The position numbers and the translations under genes are program-made. From an uncultured Bacteroides sp. (GTDB lineage: Bacteria > Bacteroidota > Bacteroidia > Bacteroidales > UBA932), in assembly GCA_900546925.1 (NCBI GenBank), contig UREV01000029.1:1-25312 (forward strand): a DNA stretch of 25,312 nucleotides, given 5' to 3'. Of this stretch, positions 23,215 through 25,312 are shown in pieces (position 1 is the stretch's first letter; every line of letters begins with the position of its first letter). The notes beneath the pieces were generated by a model. It saw only the letters and a list, made by a program, of their open reading frames with translations. It was not told where the DNA came from and searched no databases.

Positions 23215-24537
23215 CTATTCTTCGGTTCCACTATCTGTATTCTCAACATTCTTTGCTGCCTTGGCTGCAGATTTCTTGTCAGCCTTGGCTTTGGCAGCAG
23301 CCTTCTCCTCCTCTGCGAGACGGACCATCTCCGCCTTTACCTCTTCGAAGGCAGAGCGTACTTCTTCGATGTCAAGACCCGGGTACTGGTCTTTAGTCTT
23401 CTCGATGAAGGACATCGGGTCTGTCATCTGCTGGAGTTCAGCCACTTCGAAAGTAGGTTTGGTACTCTCTCCTCCCTTGTCATCAGGCACGCCGGTCCAG
23501 ATGTGTTTCGGATTGAATCGCACCTCGTCGTCATATCCCTGAATCAGGTCGTATACGGAGTTGGTAAAGTTCGAGGCAAGCGCGGTGTTGTAATCGAAAC
23601 GGAGACGGAAATAGCCCTTTCGGTATTTCTGAGCAAAAGACTTGACGGCTTCCAGAGATTCGTCCGCCGATGTGAATGAACTACCATCAAGAGGAAGCTC
23701 ATAGAAATGACGGAGCTCGTCTATGTGTTTCTGCCTGATATGTACGTCACCTCCTCTGCGATCAATTTCCACCACACTTATGGAATGCGGGTATTTCTCG
23801 TCGCAGCTGACGTGAAGGGCGCTGCCGCTGTAGCGAATCACGCCGCTTGGATAGGTGACATCATCGGCAAAGCAGTCATCCTGATGGCCGATGGTCTGCG
23901 GCTTATGGATATGGCCGAGGGCAAGGTAGTCGTAGCCGCTTCCCAGAGACTCTATGCTCTGCGTCCTGATCTTGCCGACCTCGATGCTGTGTCCGGACGG
24001 ATCCATGCCTGTGACTGCAAGATGTCCCATCATAACAACGGGTTTGCCGTCCTTATTGTCTTCGGCGACCCAATCCAGGATGCTCTGCTGCACGTCGGGA
24101 CGCTCGCTGCTCATGTACGGGAGGGCGATGATGTAACCGAAGTCTGCCTTGACCACGTAGTCCTTCTGCCAACCGTCAGGCCCTCCGACTAGTTCAGGAG
24201 AAGGAGAGGTTCCCACAAGAGTGGCGTTAGCAAGCTCCCATACCGCACTGTCCGCCTGAATTCGCGATGCGGAATCGTGATTGCCTGCCGTGATGACGAT
24301 CTTCATGGATGGGCACTGGGTGTGCAGTTTCACGAAATGCTCCGTGAAAACCTTCTTTACTGATGCGGAAGGCTGCTGGATGTCGAAGACGTCTCCGCTG
24401 ACGATAAGTGCGTCAGGCTTTTCTTCCTGACAGAGTGACTCGAGCTGTCCGAAGAAATGCTCGTGCTCGTCCACTCTGTCATAGTTCTGGTAGATGATTT
24501 GCCCCAGATGCAGGTCTGCTGTATGTATAATCTTCAT
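23215..24537 (-). CDS. sbcD: SbcD, Mre11-like nuclease subunit of SbcCD
   Basis: A 440-residue calcineurin-like phosphoesterase, the Mn-dependent nuclease partner of SbcC. Metal and catalytic residues are visible: Asp8 and His10 (HTADLHLG), Asp49 (SGDVFD), Asn86 and His87 (AGNHDS), His172 (MGHLAVTG), and His209 and His211 (ALGHIHKPQ). The C-terminal part (about 330-400) should contact SbcC. The last 40 residues are a Lys/Ala/Glu-rich, low-complexity tail. It begins six bases after the HD-domain gene and ends nine bases before sbcC, so the three genes are co-transcribed. Confidence 0.97.
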   Translation of the reverse strand: MKIIHTADLHLGQIIYQNYDRVDEHEHFFGQLESLCQEEKPDALIVSGDVFDIQQPSASVKKVFTEHFVKLHTQCPSMKIVITAGNHDSASRIQADSAVWELANATLVGTSPSPELVGGPDGWQKDYVVKADFGYIIALPYMSSERPDVQQSILDWVAEDNKDGKPVVMMGHLAVTGMDPSGHSIEVGKIRTQSIESLGSGYDYLALGHIHKPQTIGHQDDCFADDVTYPSGVIRYSGSALHVSCDEKYPHSISVVEIDRRGGDVHIRQKHIDELRHFYELPLDGSSFTSADESLEAVKSFAQKYRKGYFRLRFDYNTALASNFTNSVYDLIQGYDDEVRFNPKHIWTGVPDDKGGESTKPTFEVAELQQMTDPMSFIEKTKDQYPGLDIEEVRSAFEEVKAEMVRLAEEEKAAAKAKADKKSAAKAAKNVENTDSGTEE

Positions 24538-24543
24538 AGTTCT

Positions 24544-25137
24544 TTACGCTTCAAGTATTGATGACGCCAGCCCGTCGGCGGCGCTGATTACTGCGAGCAG
24601 AGGACATTTCGCCTTTGCCGCGCTGAGGTTCGACTTGGCGTCATAGCTGTGGAGGGCAAGCTCCCATGCACCCATGTGCCAACGTATCGCCAGCATCTCG
24701 TCATCGGTAAGTTCCATGCCCCATTGGAGAAGACGGATGACCGACTTCTCGCCATGACCCATCGGGAATTCGGAGTAGACAGCCTCGTAGGAAGTGTAGC
24801 TCTCCCACTTGTTGCCGGCGTCCTTGCGCCACTTGAGAGCCTCCTTGTAGATCTCCGCCTTGCACACGTCATGAAGCAGGGCTGCTATGATCAGGCTGTC
24901 GTCCTTCAGCTTCTCCGCCATCTCGGGGCGGAACTCAGCCTGTCCTTTGGCGAGGACCACAGCCTCGTCGTAGACGTTCAGCGAGTGCTGAAGGAGTCCA
25001 CTAGGAGTATTCAGATGGAATACTGTGGAAGCAGGTGCTTCAAAGAAGCCCAGATCGTCCAGGTTGCTTATGACATTATCCACTCCGGCACGTCCTGTGG
25101 AATGGAGCAGTTCAATGAATCTTTCCTTATTGCTCAT
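24544..25137 (-). CDS. HD-domain phosphohydrolase
   Basis: A 197-residue HD-superfamily protein, probably a metal-dependent phosphohydrolase acting on nucleotides or RNA/DNA ends. Visible residues are His51 (LLQHSLNVY), the His89-Asp90 doublet (ALLHDVCK), His128 (GHGEKS), His154 (IRWHMGAW) and Asp188 (AADGLAS). The arrangement is like the HD domain of YhaM-type exonucleases, but no OB-fold is present. The substrate cannot be read from the sequence. It is the first gene of an operon with sbcD and sbcC, which suggests a nucleic-acid role. Confidence 0.85.
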   Translation of the reverse strand: MSNKERFIELLHSTGRAGVDNVISNLDDLGFFEAPASTVFHLNTPSGLLQHSLNVYDEAVVLAKGQAEFRPEMAEKLKDDSLIIAALLHDVCKAEIYKEALKWRKDAGNKWESYTSYEAVYSEFPMGHGEKSVIRLLQWGMELTDDEMLAIRWHMGAWELALHSYDAKSNLSAAKAKCPLLAVISAADGLASSILEA

Positions 25138-25312
25138 CTTTTACCAAAGAAACTAAAATTGGTTCATCCTCTATTACGGAACAGGGAGACCATTGCTCCT
25201 CCGCCCAGCTGCAATTTAGCAATTATTACGCTCTTATCATAATGCTGGGCATATATTGGCTCACCAGTAAAATCCTGTGTTTAACCGAATATCATAGATA
25301 ATCTGTAGAGGA
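25138..25312. other. upstream region of the HD-sbcD-sbcC operon
   Basis: No gene is visible. The minus-strand promoter for the operon should lie here, but no clear TTTG / TAnnTTTG pair is present; the closest -7 candidates match six of eight positions. Confidence 0.35.

Noticed and set aside
10023..25137. A defence island made of the fused helicase and SbcCD
   Set aside because: The two loci are separated by housekeeping genes and an IS, and no recognised defence effector, methylase or toxin is present.

Overview
The window looks like a chromosomal segment of a Bacteroidota member, most likely Bacteroidales. Three things point there. Several promoters match the Bacteroidota pattern (TTTG, 19-20 bases, TAnnTTTG). 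Start codons mostly lack strong Shine-Dalgarno sequences. The tRNA genes have no encoded CCA. The genus cannot be fixed from sequence alone. Almost all protein genes are on the minus strand; the exceptions are bcp-mnmE and one small ORF.

Layout. 1-500: an array of 51/52-base repeats, each carrying a 27-base hairpin. 635-988: two tandem tRNA-Lys genes (CUU, UUU) with terminator and promoter. 1057-1248: a GC-rich structured intergenic block. 1310-9833: a seven-gene operon, read right to left as citD-citE-citF-citX-citCG-acn-icd. It encodes the three citrate lyase subunits, prosthetic-group and activation enzymes (including a CitC-CitG fusion), an aconitase-family enzyme and NADP isocitrate dehydrogenase. 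10023-14816: a 1597-residue protein joining a DEDD-type exonuclease-like domain, a RecQ-type helicase and a UvrD-type helicase. 15180-17146: bcp-mnmE. 17195-19306: a complete IS1182-family element whose ends are also inward-blocking terminators. 19304-19984: remnants of a larger mobile element. 20203-25137: HD-domain protein-sbcD-sbcC operon.

How the genes work together. The cit operon puts citrate at a branch point: CitDEF splits it to acetate and oxaloacetate, while Acn and Icd connect it to 2-oxoglutarate and NADPH. No citrate synthase, citrate transporter or CitAB-type regulator is present, so the direction of flux is open. The exonuclease-RecQ-UvrD protein and SbcCD are independent DNA-repair or recombination functions. 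The IS element with a truncated primase and a small HTH-like ORF marks the mnmE-sbcC interval as an insertion and deletion scar.

The least ordinary items are the multi-domain helicase, the cit-acn-icd operon with its CitC-CitG fusion, and the hairpin repeat array. In that array the stem sequence changes but the 6-bp stem and 15-base loop are kept.
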